This document shows, one piece after another, positions 21,901 through 30,900 of a stretch of 64,000 bases of DNA. This DNA is from Parelaphostrongylus tenuis. Taxonomy: Eukaryota; Nematoda; Chromadorea; Rhabditida; Metastrongylidae. A model generated the notes under the pieces. That model made no database searches. It was given only the letters and a program-made list of their open reading frames with translations, and was not told the DNA's origin. The translations under genes and the position numbers were made by a program. The stretch is taken from the NCBI GenBank assembly GCA_019055375.1, contig JAHQIW010004725.1, forward strand, positions 1 to 64,000, read 5' to 3'. The first letter of the stretch is position 1, and each line of letters starts with the position of its first letter.

Positions 21901-24900
21901 AAGGTCGTGTTCATCCACTAGTTAGAGCTAATTATCTTGCGAGTCCTCCTCTTGTTGTTGCTTATTCGATAATTGGGAATGTGAACAAGGATACTAACAC
22001 AGTTATCGGTAATCCAATCTTGTTCTCCAGACGAATTCTGTCTTGAGTGCGAAATAGCGCTTTTTATCTCTGTTTCAGCAACAACACCCTCAGGTAGAGA
22101 TGTTTATCTAAAAGACATTTGGCCAACACGCGAAGAAGTAACAAGACTCGAGGAGGAGTTTGTGAAACCACAATTCTTCAAGGAGGTGAGCAGTTATATG
22201 GAGTACACGCAGGATTTTTGGCATAACATTTCTGCCTTGCAGGTCTATGCTAAAGTGAAGCTTGGATCCGAACAATGGCAGAAACTTACAGTCCCATCAG
22301 CGACGCTCTATCCATGGGATTTAAGAAGTACTTATATCAAAAAGGTCCCTTTCTTCAACAATATGGTAGGTTTTATCTTTGTGGATCTCATTTCTTGCCC
22401 TCCTCTTCTCCGCCTCTATCAAAAACACATGTTAAGGGCTCCTTATTATGACTTCAACGACTCTTTGTCTGCAAAATGATATCCTTCGTTCGTTTAGACC
22501 GTTGACCTTTTGGAGCCACAATCGATCGCTAACGCTTATGTACTGCTGAATTTGGGAGATTCAGTGACAACTGACCACATTTCACCGGCTGGATCAATTT
22601 CAAAGGTAGTCACTGATCTCGCAAAAATTCATCATCATTTTTCTTGCTCATTTTCATTTAGACCTCACCTGCAGCTCGATATCTAACTTCGCGAGGCGTC
22701 TCTCCAGCTGAATTCAATACGTATGGCGCTCGTCGTGGAAACGATGAGGTGGTTCTTCTATCTTTTTTTTTTTTTTTTTGAAAAGCGGACGCTCAGTTCA
22801 AAGGACTGGATGAGACTTTTTTGCGGAAATACAATAGTTAAAGACAGTTGCTGCTGAGGTGGTGGAGTATTTTGTGGCATCTCTGCTATAATTGTGCATC
22901 GACTATTACAGTTGAGATTCTTTTCCGCATCAAGCAGGGATTTGTGGAAGGGGTTTTTTCATTGGATGAAAATTTTTAGTAAGAGTGGTAGTAATTAGTC
23001 GAAAGCCCAGATGTTGAGGAACTGCTGTTTGCGCTTTTTTTGAATAGACCCTTTTACAGCGGTGTAGCAAAAAGGAAAGACTCTTGTTTCACACACACGT
23101 ATTCTCGCTGATCGGAGCTCTTTTCTTGAATTAAAAGTAAATATTTGGTAGCGTAAGTTTTGATGATTCCAACGCTGTGCTTATTTTCTTGTAAGACCGG
23201 TCTCATCCCCATGTCATAGGGAAAATAAGATTGAGCTTATTTAGAAATTTTTGCTTTGACAAAAATCTAGACAGAACTTGTGACTCTGTAAATAGGGTTA
23301 CACTTAGTAGGGGGTTTATTTAGTGATATGAAATGAACGTGAAAGGCCTAAGCCGTGGACCGACAAAGCAAAGTTTCGTCTACAATTACAATACGAAAAA
23401 CCTAGGAATTTTTGCGAGCCGGAGAAAGAATTTTTGAATAAGTAAGAATATTTGCTCGATAACGGTCCAAGCATGTAAAACACAAATTTAATTCCCCTGC
23501 TACAACACTGTAAAAAAACTTTTCTCAAAATACAAGTATATTTTCGAACTCTTTCAAATCTACGCTAATCGATGGTTGATAAAGGTTAGGGGAAAAGCTT
23601 TGTCTAGTGAAATGTGAGCGGATGATAATGAGTGTGCGCGACATGTTTTAGACATAATATTATTCTAGTGCTGCAGCGCAGGGAAAAGGCCTTTCTAGAG
23701 AGAAAAGTGCATGCAGCCGTTCCATGAGAGTTAAGGTTTCGATTGATTACTGACGCTCCAACCACAATCTTCTACTGATGTTCTGAGCTCATCTTAAATC
23801 ATTTTATATAACCCATCTTCACGTTGTATCACACGGATCCCAGTAGTTCCTAGCACTCTATTCATCTCCTTGTATTCGCCGCTTCTTTGAGGATTTCGTC
23901 TTCTTCAGGAACTTAAAGAATACTTGCTCGGTCGTGTCTCCTTGCAATTGCGACGATAGCCACGTTCGGGCGTTCCTTAGAAGCGTTCATTCATTGACTT
24001 CCGGTGCTTGTTGGGTCATTGGGAAGCGGATCAACTCCTCACCGAACATCATTAACCACGCAACCACCGATCGATATTCTAATATCCAGAAAAATTCAGT
24101 TCGAATTTGCAGCCAGTGGCAATTCTTGAGATAGTGTAAGTGGAAATACTTCCGCTTCTGATTACGTTAGTACTGGCTGATTGTTGACAGAATCGGAAAA
24201 TATCGGTGTTATAATTCTTAAAGACGTTCTTTTTGACAGCTTTTCAATGAGTGGTTCTAAAAACATTTGGGATGAAGATGTACGTATTTTGCGAGAGCGA
24301 TTGCCAAAGGCTGGACCGTGGTTGATGGTGAACGAGATTTCTGATAAAATTTATCACACTTTTCGTTTCGAGTGTTTTCTTGAGACAACGCTCATAGTTT
24401 AACATATCTCATAATTGATAAATGAAAATCGAGAAAACTTATCTTGATTAGCTGGCGCAAACCCCTTACAACACTTTCCTTTGAGTGAATCTTACTGATC
24501 AAACAGTGTCAAATGATCGTTGTCGTCGTATTCTCTTAGTATAGGATGCTGAGAGAGGATTGGTAAAGGACGAAAAGAAAACCGCCCGACTGATGAAACT
24601 GTCAAGGTCGGATTACGTGTATCGGGCTCTATAAGTCAGCCCTATAACAGACCACATGACGTGTTGGCTCGAATAATAATTATGAGATTTGGAAAAATTA
24701 TTTGGAAAACAACGATGTATTGGGAGTAATGTAGCAACTAGTGAGATTATCAGGGAAATAAGTGCATAATTTTTTACGTGATTAATTGCTCACATTGTAC
24801 CGTTTTTAGCACTTCTTTCACTTCAATCGTTCACTGTGTTTGCATCTCACGGCTATCGGTGAATGCTGGTCGATTATCCTTTCTCGAATTCGGCGATAGC

Positions 24901-26847
24901 ATGCTACTACATTCTAAGTTCTTAATCACAATTAGTTTCCAACCGTTGTAGATCCAAGGAAGATTCCAAAAGAAGGCAGCAGCAAGTTCAACCCCGAACT
25001 GATGCTTGATTCAGTGCAAGATCTGACAATAGGCTCGCGCCCATTATTGAACAACTTCACCACTATGTTACTAGCGCTTTATTTTCGCACATATACTGTA
25101 AAATATAGTGTATGAATGATATGAAGAAAAATACAAACAAACGGAATCATCTTTTTGTAGCATCTAATGCGACATTTGCTGAGATTAAGGCATATTGAAA
25201 ACTTGTGCACAATATAATAAACTGTAGGTTTGATTGCATTGCTAGAACTGCCATAGTGTCTTCCATGTGACTTCTCCTTCAGATGTCAATACACCTGCCC
25301 AGAAAACCTGAATGCTACACATTTTTTCTAGGTAATGGCACGTGGGACATTTGCCAATATTCGTCTTGTAAACAAACTTTCCACGAAAATTGGTCCTTAC
25401 TCTCTACATGTTCCTTCAGGAAAGGAGTTGGATGTCTATGATGTTGCTATGAAGTATGCAGAAGGAGGGCACCCTGTACGCTTTTCGCTTCTACTCTGTG
25501 TTATTTCTTTGTCTAATTTTTTCTCCATATAGGTTATCATACTGGCGGGCAAGGAGTATGGGTGCGGATCGTCTCGTGATTGGGCTGCTAAAGGACCTTA
25601 TTTACAGGGTGTCAAGGCTGTTGGTTTTCTGACTGAGCTTCTTAGTGCACTGCATTCTTTATACACACTTGATTTTCAGGTTATTGCTGAATCGTTTGAG
25701 CGAATTCATCGCTCGAACTTGGTTGGAATGGGAGTAATTCCTTTGCAATTTAAAGATGGTGATAACGCAGAAAAATTAGGACTGACCGGAAAAGAACAAT
25801 ACAGGTGAGGTGTCATGTTATCCTTTGAATATATAGTGCGCAACTATTCATGGTTTAGCATCGCGCTTCCTGTAGACCTCAAAATCGGGCAGCTTCTCAA
25901 AGTTGTGGTCTCTACTGGACAGATCTTCGAGGTATTCACACTGACTGCTTTCATATGCTCGTTCTTATGCCACAACCGGCTTGCTTTATTCGATTCTTTT
26001 CAGTTTGATAGTATAGAATTTGAAACCGATCCATTTCTTTGGACAAGAACTTTTCATAAGAATTTTAGTAATCATTTGAAAGCTTACATCCCTGACTAGC
26101 GCGATACGTGGCCTTTTTCCAAAAAGACTTCGGGAGCACTGTAAAATTCAGAATAAATCTATGGGAAGCACGAAAGGCACCGGAGTCATACGTTTTTCGA
26201 GTTTCCTTTGAAGGGGAGGAACAATTTCTGATTGAATGAAAAGTCACACTAAACCTGTGACCTGCCGTGGCGCCCCCAATAGGTCGCTCTGCCTGCCAGT
26301 CCATATAGTTGCCGGTTACCAAGCGCGCTGATTTGTGAAACACGATCTTACGCTCCTCGTTACATTGCAGTGAAACGGTCCTTTCAGAAAAGCATGACAT
26401 TGGAATCTGCGAATTTTAAGCTCGAACGATTACTAGTGGTCTAACGAAAGAGCTCTGTACTGCGAGAAATATGTGCGTGTGACATACAGATGTTTTCCTT
26501 TCTCTGAAATGAAATAAAAAGCCTTTTAAAAAATGGCCATGTATCGCGCTAGCCAGAGATGAAAGCTTTCGAATGATCTCTAGCAGTCTTTGAAAGTTCT
26601 TGTACAATAAAATGGGTCGACCGGTTTCTAATTATGTGCTACCAAGCGGAAATGTACCCTTTATTTGTAGTCTTCTTTTAAGAAGCTGGAAAGCATGGAC
26701 GAGATTTTCAGTTACTTTCGATTGTAATGCCACTTTTGTTATTCTATGATGTTTCAGGTTATATGTCGATTCGACACCGAAGTTGAACTAACATACTATC
26801 GTCATGGTGGGATTCTGCAGTATATGGTTAGGATGCTTATTCAGTAA
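9964..26847 (+). CDS. aco-1: Cytosolic aconitate hydratase (ACO-1 / IRP1 family), 22 exons
   Basis: Interconverts citrate and isocitrate in the cytosol using a 4Fe-4S cluster. Exons: 9964-10054, 10130-10298, 11031-11168, 13940-14009, 16598-16702, 16765-16899, 17330-17416, 17798-17952, 18014-18128, 18816-18944, 19032-19196, 20155-20358, 21855-22008, 22079-22185, 22243-22365, 22498-22605, 22662-22748, 25332-25475, 25533-25619, 25680-25804, 25859-25931, 26758-26847. All introns are GT-AG and the 2,661 nt join gives 886 residues plus stop, near the family length (887-889). Cluster ligands are Cys435 (SCTNTSNPS) and Cys501/Cys504 ([10 protein letters not shown]). The swivel-domain motif [13 protein letters not shown] lies at about 772-784. 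The start is the first ATG, giving [10 protein letters not shown] as in the C. elegans protein. Nematode ACO-1 is post-translationally iron-sensitive but not known to bind IREs, so mRNA-binding activity should not be assumed. A SMF transporter gene converges from the right. Confidence 0.97.
10505..10900. repeat. Degenerate interspersed repeat in aco-1 intron 2
   Basis: Holds words that recur through the window: GCGACAGGGGAGCGAAAAGA-type 'GCGCTGTAAGAGC' motifs and 'GTGAAACTCTAGTTTATTTC'. It resembles segments at 15770-16360 and 31800-32110. No terminal repeats or coding capacity were found. Confidence 0.4.
11395..12490. repeat. Large composite inverted repeat in aco-1 intron 3
   Basis: Two direct units (about 11440-11640 and 11740-11910) share 'TTGCGCTGAAAGAGCA' followed by 'TTGAAAGATTTCTCGCT'. 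They are mirrored by inverted units (about 12010-12250 and 12310-12440) containing 'TGCTCTTTCAGCGCAATAA' and 'AATCTTTCAATGAGAAAC'. The transcript could fold into a long hairpin. No transposase was found, so it looks like a non-autonomous element or nested insertions. Confidence 0.65.
12740..13300. repeat. Degenerate interspersed repeat family, intron 3 copy
   Basis: Contains the recurring block 'CTACAATGCAGTGAAACGG' then 'TCTTTCCTAGAAAGTAAGCA', 'GTTGGAATC' and an 'ATCGAATGAxTAC' word. The same order is seen at 16130-16240, 26330-26450 and in weaker form at 32760-32850. Boundaries are uncertain. Confidence 0.5.
13695..13805 (+). repeat. tRNA-derived element, best copy of the 'TTTTGACGTCAGG' family
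   Basis: GTCGGCAGTGCAGCTGCTAA (A box), GGAAAGGGTGAGATGCGAG, GTTCGAGCCCCGCCTGACGT (B box and T-arm), then CAAGGTTTTGCACATCACTC. Lies in aco-1 intron 3. The A-arm carries substitutions that break pairing, so it is a SINE-like derivative rather than a tRNA gene. Confidence 0.6.
14222..14865. mobile_element. Palindromic element with tRNA-like inverted arms (intron 4)
   Basis: The left arm (about 14300-14350) has GGTTGCTGGTTCAGTCCCCT followed by a CGGCGCTTCACGG stretch and a T run. The right arm (about 14655-14705) is its inverse, with a TGGGTTCGATTCC B-box-like core and GCTTCACAGCGG. The arms are separated by about 300 bp of AT-rich DNA. It has the same architecture as the element at 19303-19957. 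Confidence 0.6.
15030..15300. repeat. Degenerate repeat and T-rich stretch in intron 4
   Basis: Contains 'AGTCGATAGCCTAAATCTCG' resembling the recurring 'ATTCGATAGCTTAAGTCTCG' word at 10438-10458, then a T-rich run to 15300. No coding signal. Confidence 0.35.
15328..15430 (+). repeat. tRNA-derived element (diverged)
   Basis: GGGCGTCAGTAGTACAACGG, then TCACGCCTGACGCAGAAGTT and TTGCTC. The GCCTGACG-AAGTTTTG tail places it in the family of 13695-13805. Confidence 0.45.
15475..15740 (+). repeat. Diverged duplicate of the 7.85 kb coding-like segment
   Basis: Shared anchors in the same order: GAGCAGATT, 'GTCCTGAGA', 'CAACAATCGTTT', 'ACxATTCCATCxxCAxAACAAATG' and 'TCAAAATxATCxxAAGA'. The 135-codon open frame across it (15446-15853) is not the frame suggested by the 7.85 kb copy, so it is best treated as a repeat or relic exon inside aco-1 intron 4, not a gene. 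Confidence 0.55.
15770..16360. repeat. Degenerate interspersed repeat family, intron 4 copy
   Basis: Has 'TATAGAGCGCTGGAAGAGCG', 'GTGTGAAACCCAATCTTATC', 'GGTCTTTCGAGCAAGCAAGC' and 'GAAGCTGTCGAATGACCATT', in the order seen at 12740-13300. No terminal repeats identified. Confidence 0.5.
17002..17258 (+). repeat. tRNA-derived SINE in aco-1 intron 6
   Basis: Head TATGGCGCAGTGGTTAAATG and GATAGTTCGATTTCGC, body CAAGCCATCCATCCC, GGCCACCGCAAATCATTGTA, end GAGCTTTATCTTATG. It accounts for most of the 430 nt intron. Confidence 0.8.
17456..17707. mobile_element. Palindromic MITE, copy 2 (intron 7)
   Basis: CCCTTTC...CACCCACGGTCATTGCATCTCTAATTGGCAACTCTGG on the left mirrors CCACAGTTAACAGTTAGAGATGCAGAGGCCCGTGGGTCC...AAAAGGG on the right. 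The 153-codon open frame at 17495-17956 runs through the MITE into exon 8 in the exon frame and has no other support. Confidence 0.8.
18161..18378. mobile_element. Palindromic MITE, copy 3 (intron 9)
   Basis: TTTCGGCACCGTTGACCCGC and TCTGTAACTCTAGCTATCAA on the left mirror the diverged right arm ending ACTCCCTAAAGGG. The core CCCCAGCGTGCTGCGTCTTA is shared with copies 1 and 5. More diverged than copy 2. Confidence 0.75.
18470..18752 (+). repeat. tRNA-derived SINE in aco-1 intron 9
   Basis: Head GTGTGGCTCAGTGGTTAGAG and GATGGTTCATCC (B box decayed), body GTCTGGGAGGATAGCAG, GCGAGTCATTGTAAAG, end near GGATTGATCAGTGCGCAGAG. Directly follows MITE copy 3 in the same intron. Confidence 0.8.
19303..19957. 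mobile_element. Long palindromic element with MITE ends and tRNA-like arms (intron 11)
   Basis: The outer ends CCCTTTGGGGACTATGGACC and (inverted) GGTCCATGGTCCTTGAAGGG mirror each other. Inner arms of roughly 150 bp are also inverted: each has a GGTTGCTGG-like / AACCAGCAACC T-arm block followed by CCCCTACCA and GACGCTxCA. About 280 bp of AT-rich DNA separates them. No coding capacity. The outer ends match the small MITE family, so it may be a composite or a longer relative. Confidence 0.7.
20359..21057. other. Intron 12 left part, unclassified
   Basis: Contains a 63-codon open frame at 20843-21034 with a rather coding-like acidic peptide ([20 protein letters not shown]). It has no clear splice context or recognised homology and may be a transposon relic. 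The rest shows no structure I can name. Confidence 0.3.
21058..21265 (+). mobile_element. Mariner-like left end (remnant)
   Basis: Begins CAGATTGGTGCAAAAGTAAA then TGCGGTT, which resembles the terminal inverted repeat of mariner/Tc1-superfamily elements (TTGGTGCAAAAGTAATTGCGG type). The partner inverted repeat is not found before the MITE at 21270, so the element is truncated. No transposase remains. Confidence 0.5.
21270..21476. mobile_element. Palindromic MITE, copy 5 (intron 12), with poly-G insertion
   Basis: TTTAGTGACCGTTAGCCCAC / GGCTTCTGCATCTTTAATTG on the left mirrors GTCCAGAGTTGGTAGTTGGA and the GATCCACGGTCCCGAAAAGG end on the right. A run of 15 G at 21396-21410 replaces the GAGGAGGTGG-like stretch of other copies. 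Confidence 0.8.
21561..21724. repeat. Near-perfect hairpin (about 160 bp) in intron 12
   Basis: The left arm, from ATGACCAATTAAATATGG through TTAGCTCTTTAGCTGGCAC to GACAACAAC complements, is mirrored by a right arm ending CCATATTTAATTGATCAT. The dyad centre is at GTTAAC (21636-21641), and the right arm carries a small insertion near the centre. This looks like a recently inserted small MITE or fold-back element. Confidence 0.85.
22780..23840. repeat. Degenerate interspersed repeat family in intron 17
   Basis: Several short recurring blocks: 'GCGGTGTAGCAAAAAGGAA', 'TTGATGATTCCAACGCTGTG', 'CTACAACACTGTAAAAAAAC' and 'CGATTGATTACTGACGCTCC'. They match pieces of the 12740-13300 copy in both orientations, suggesting nested or rearranged insertions. 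They make up much of this 2.58 kb intron. Confidence 0.45.
23841..25331. other. Remainder of intron 17
   Basis: Mixed-composition sequence with open frames of up to 73 codons (24181-24402). I see no splice-bounded exon, RNA gene or recognised transposon in it. Confidence 0.4.
26100..26640. repeat. Degenerate interspersed repeat family in intron 21
   Basis: Contains 'GTGAAACACGATCTTACGCT', 'TACATTGCAGTGAAACGGTC' and 'CTTTCAGAAAAGCATGACAT', in the same order as at 12816-12890. The internal AAGCGCGCTG/CCTGCCAGTCC region is unique to this copy. Confidence 0.5.
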
Positions 26848-27930
26848 ATTTCAAATCTTTATCATAACTATGGCCACTAGCTATTGCCGGTGATACAGCA
26901 TGGGTAATTTTACAGCTGAGGACATCTACTTTTTGATTTTTGTTACTAATGATGGTATCTTTTAATGTGAAGTATAGCTCGTCTGTTATTAGGTTGCACG
27001 TGCTCGCGCTGTAGTGTTCCCAGGATATTTCATAGAGAGATAAGTAGGAATGGTTTTGAAAATTTTAGCATTATAAGAAGTAAACTGCTCAAGGCTATAC
27101 TGGCAAAGCAGTGTTCTCCTCTTTTTTTCCTTACATTTGTTGAACTAGATCGTGTTCATAATGAACTAGAGAAAGTTTTGCATGATGAACTTTGTAAGGT
27201 TCTGATGTATTTGCGAGAACTTTGGTGGTTCTAAACTTATGTGGCAGATACTTTGGGTGATACGTTATGAGATAAAAATTATTTCTCAACCTAAAGAGTC
27301 AGCACTAAATTATTCTTTTGACCATGGAGGTTTTTTTTTCTCGATGTTTTGCTGGAACTAACGATTTTCATAATACATTTATTTACTGATCTTCATAATC
27401 TTGAGGTTATGACTATCTAATGTGAGTACAATACATTCTGCAGGAATAAGACGATGAATAACGATGAGTCCAAAGAACATTGAAGATGTTAACAATAAAA
27501 TAAGCTAACATTTTCCCTGGTGTTTTAGGTAAACCGTATGCATTATTTTTGATGCTAGCGTAACTTACCACACCCAAGGAATGTCACTACAGTGAGTTAC
27601 GATCACTACACATATGACTAAGTAGGTGTGTTGGAAGAAAAACAATAGATGCTATCAACAGATCTGTCTTTACTATAATTCTAAATATTTATGTGATAAC
27701 AACTGCAATAGGTAACACGTAAAATACGAAATCCAAACCTATAATTTCCTCGGACAACAAATTCCGGTATTCCAAGGTGTGAGCGATATTTTACAAACTA
27801 TTTCCATTGACATGGCGTTATGGTTCATGTGTTGTTTTGATTCAATCCACTTGATGATGACTGAAATCCATCATTTTGTTGAGGGGTGTAACTCAACCAT
27901 GGAGCATCGTTCTCGTATTCCCGTACAAAG
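26848..27930. other. Convergent intergenic region between aco-1 and the SMF gene
   Basis: This 1,083 bp stretch carries both 3' UTRs. On the + strand the only clear AATAAA is at 27494-27499, about 650 nt after the aco-1 stop. On the - strand a candidate AATAAA (TTTATT on +) is at 27378-27383, about 550 nt after the SMF stop. If both are used the transcripts would overlap. I saw no convincing iron-responsive-element hairpin and no coding exon here. Confidence 0.45.
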
Positions 27931-30900
27931 TCAAATCCTCGAATCTTCTGAAGAAAAGACTTTTTCGAGAGAATTTGTTTCTTTGTTATCTTTAAAACAC
28001 CGTATAGTAATGCTCACAATAGTCTCCGAAACAAAATCACAGGCCACAAAACAGTAGACAGCCTGCAAAAATTCGAATTTTCTATGAACATATACTGTAA
28101 ACACCAGTTGCAACACATACGCAAGTTTTATTAATCTATGTACCATGCGCTCGAAGTAGTTTTTGATCATTAGATTTTCGAGATCATACTTTAGAAATAT
28201 AATTGCTTACCAGGTAACCGATAAACATCACATAAACAACTGTTGGTATAGCAAGAATTGCCAACACGAACCACTCGGAACCAATGGACGATATGACGTA
28301 GTCGAAAATGAAGTATATGTTGATGGCTATTATAATCGTTGCCGCAACCAGCGCAAAGATTTGAAATGATCTGGAAATCTTGCATTTTATCCTAGCACAA
28401 CGACGAATTCCTCAAATTTCAGGCCAAGTAAGGATAATGAAAGTCCGAATTTGGAGTTTGTTGATTGTTACGGTATCCACTCCGGTACTAAATCATACGA
28501 AGACTTAAGAAATGGCATCAAAAAGATAGAAAAGAAACTAGTTTATTGCTACCTTTTACTTACTGTAGAGCTTATATGTTCAGTAATACGAGAAACGAGA
28601 CAACTTAAGTGATTAATTTGATAACATGTGAGAAAAAATGGCACATTTTCAGCTCCACAAAGGCTGTGCGAGAATTCATTATGGAGAATTATGGGCAAAA
28701 GACGGAACATGAAAAGATTTCTGGTTATATAAAGATCTCTCGTCTACAGTACCTAAAGTGAACACGGAAATCATACTCAAGCAGCTTGATTACGAGTTCA
28801 TCAATCCACAAAAATCGAAACACTGGTCTTCATCTAACTATTTTAGGAATAAAACGTTATGCTTCAATAAAACATGACTGTTTATTTTCAGCGGAAAAAC
28901 GCAAATTTTTGCAGTCGTTGTCGGATTAATATTGTCCACTCTGCACTGAGGGTATTTACTTTACATATTACTACTGTAAACATTGCCGTCGCCGATGTTT
29001 TGACTACAATCACTTGAGTCAAAATGTCATCGTAGAAACCGGAATTTCTTTTTACATCAAGCTGAAGAGCCATAAGGAAGTGGGCACTAGCGCGGTTGTT
29101 AATGATGCAGTGTATTACAAAACGCAGTATTAAGTAGCGCACTGGCTCGGTTTCCTCCCTTAGCACTGATTTTCCAGTCACTCAGTTGAACGCCTCATTT
29201 GACTACATCCAAGATTACAAGGAGACTCGCTTCGACCAACATTCTACGTTATTCATAAAGATGACGAAGTTCTCAAACAATAGTCAAGGCTATATGTGGA
29301 ATGATTGTGAACCTAACAACATATTTCAAACTTTTCATTTCAAGCCCTTTTGAGCGTCAAGTAATTTTAGGGCGAGATCTCAAAAAACGGTCGAATATAG
29401 AGGTATGACTGAAGACTTTGTGTAGGATGTATTCTCCGTAACTCTTCAGCTGTAACGGATGGAAATCCCAACAATAGTTGTAAGAACGGATTGTGTAAAT
29501 TAAATTTAATAATGGATAGTAAATCTAACCATACAAGACTTTCACATTTCGATCTACTAGAAATTCTGCTCATTTCACGTGCACAATTTCGCTTGTCATC
29601 TGGCGAATTATATTTATCAGATGATCAAAAATACAACCTGGAACTTCTGAAGTCGTGCATAATTTTCTGACTAGATGTGAATGTGATGATAGGAATCAAT
29701 GCGAAGGGCAACTGCACCATTTGCACACAGTTCAAAAAGTCGTTCATGCCTAAAAATTTGTAAGTGTTCAACATATAATGAAAATGTCTTAAATCTCTCT
29801 AACTTTCAAATCCACGGAATTATCAGAAAATGTGTTTTATTTCCATATATTTCTTCAAAGTTTCGAAACAAAACAAAACAGATTTGGTTTCTTCCATGAA
29901 CGATTCAGCACTACTCGCAGCCTTAACTGTCAGATTTAGATTCAACAGACTGACGACCGTGGTTGATGTATTCAAAGACAGCAAGTGCTGATTTTTTTTG
30001 ACAATAAACGACAAATTACTTTTATCATATCATTCTAAATCTTCTGAGTAGATTATCGTTTTATCATTTCATTCTATTTTAGCATTTCTGGGTGTGCTCA
30101 TTAACAAAGTCTCAATTCTCCATGCTTACTTCAACATCAATATTATTTCGCTGCAGATGATCTCGTCCAGAGGAGTTTTCTTCAATAGATTATTAGATAT
30201 AGCGGGTAGCTTTTCACGAGCCATTCCTAACATTGCATTTATGTTCAACAATCTGTCAAAGGAATGCAAAAAGTGCTATAAAAAGTCTCTGTGAACGACT
30301 GAACATGCATGTTCTTATCTTGATAGACGTGGTCGTCAATCTATTCAGCGATATTTATAAAAACTGCTCAGATGCTTTAATGGATCTCATGTTTGAAACA
30401 ATACAGCTTAGCTTGTAATGAACATTATTTATCGCAACGAGACCAGTGGAACCTGTAATTTTTTGCAAATATTATGCAAGTTCTCTAATTGTGCCAGCAT
30501 GGGATTCCGACTTCCTGTGCTCGTAAAATTTGTGCTTCTCACCTTTCATAAAAACCTCGCATTTCATAATTTAAGGATTTGAACACGTCGAAAGTCACTC
30601 AGAATGACACATTAGTGTTCCTCACTGTACCGCAGGAGGTTTAGATTATCATAAATGGTAGCCGAATTTTTGAAGATTTAAGTTTCGTTCCAGTTTTTTC
30701 AATAAAGATTCAAACAGTGAATACTTTTTCACTTTCTTATTGGTAAATTATTGCATTTTGCCAAAAATGAGCAATGGCAGTTATTTGTAGGAATCGCTGC
30801 TGACTGCAAGAGAAACCAAATAACGGGCTCGTTTTACTACGACTTTCCATTTGGTACGCATTTGAAGTACATGGAATGGAATGTCAAAAAGCGTAAAACT

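Noticed and set aside
26848..27930. Iron-responsive elements in the aco-1 or SMF 3' regions
   Set aside because: The CAGTG words present are not in a hairpin with the bulged-C stem expected for an IRE, and nematode ACO-1 is not known to bind IREs.
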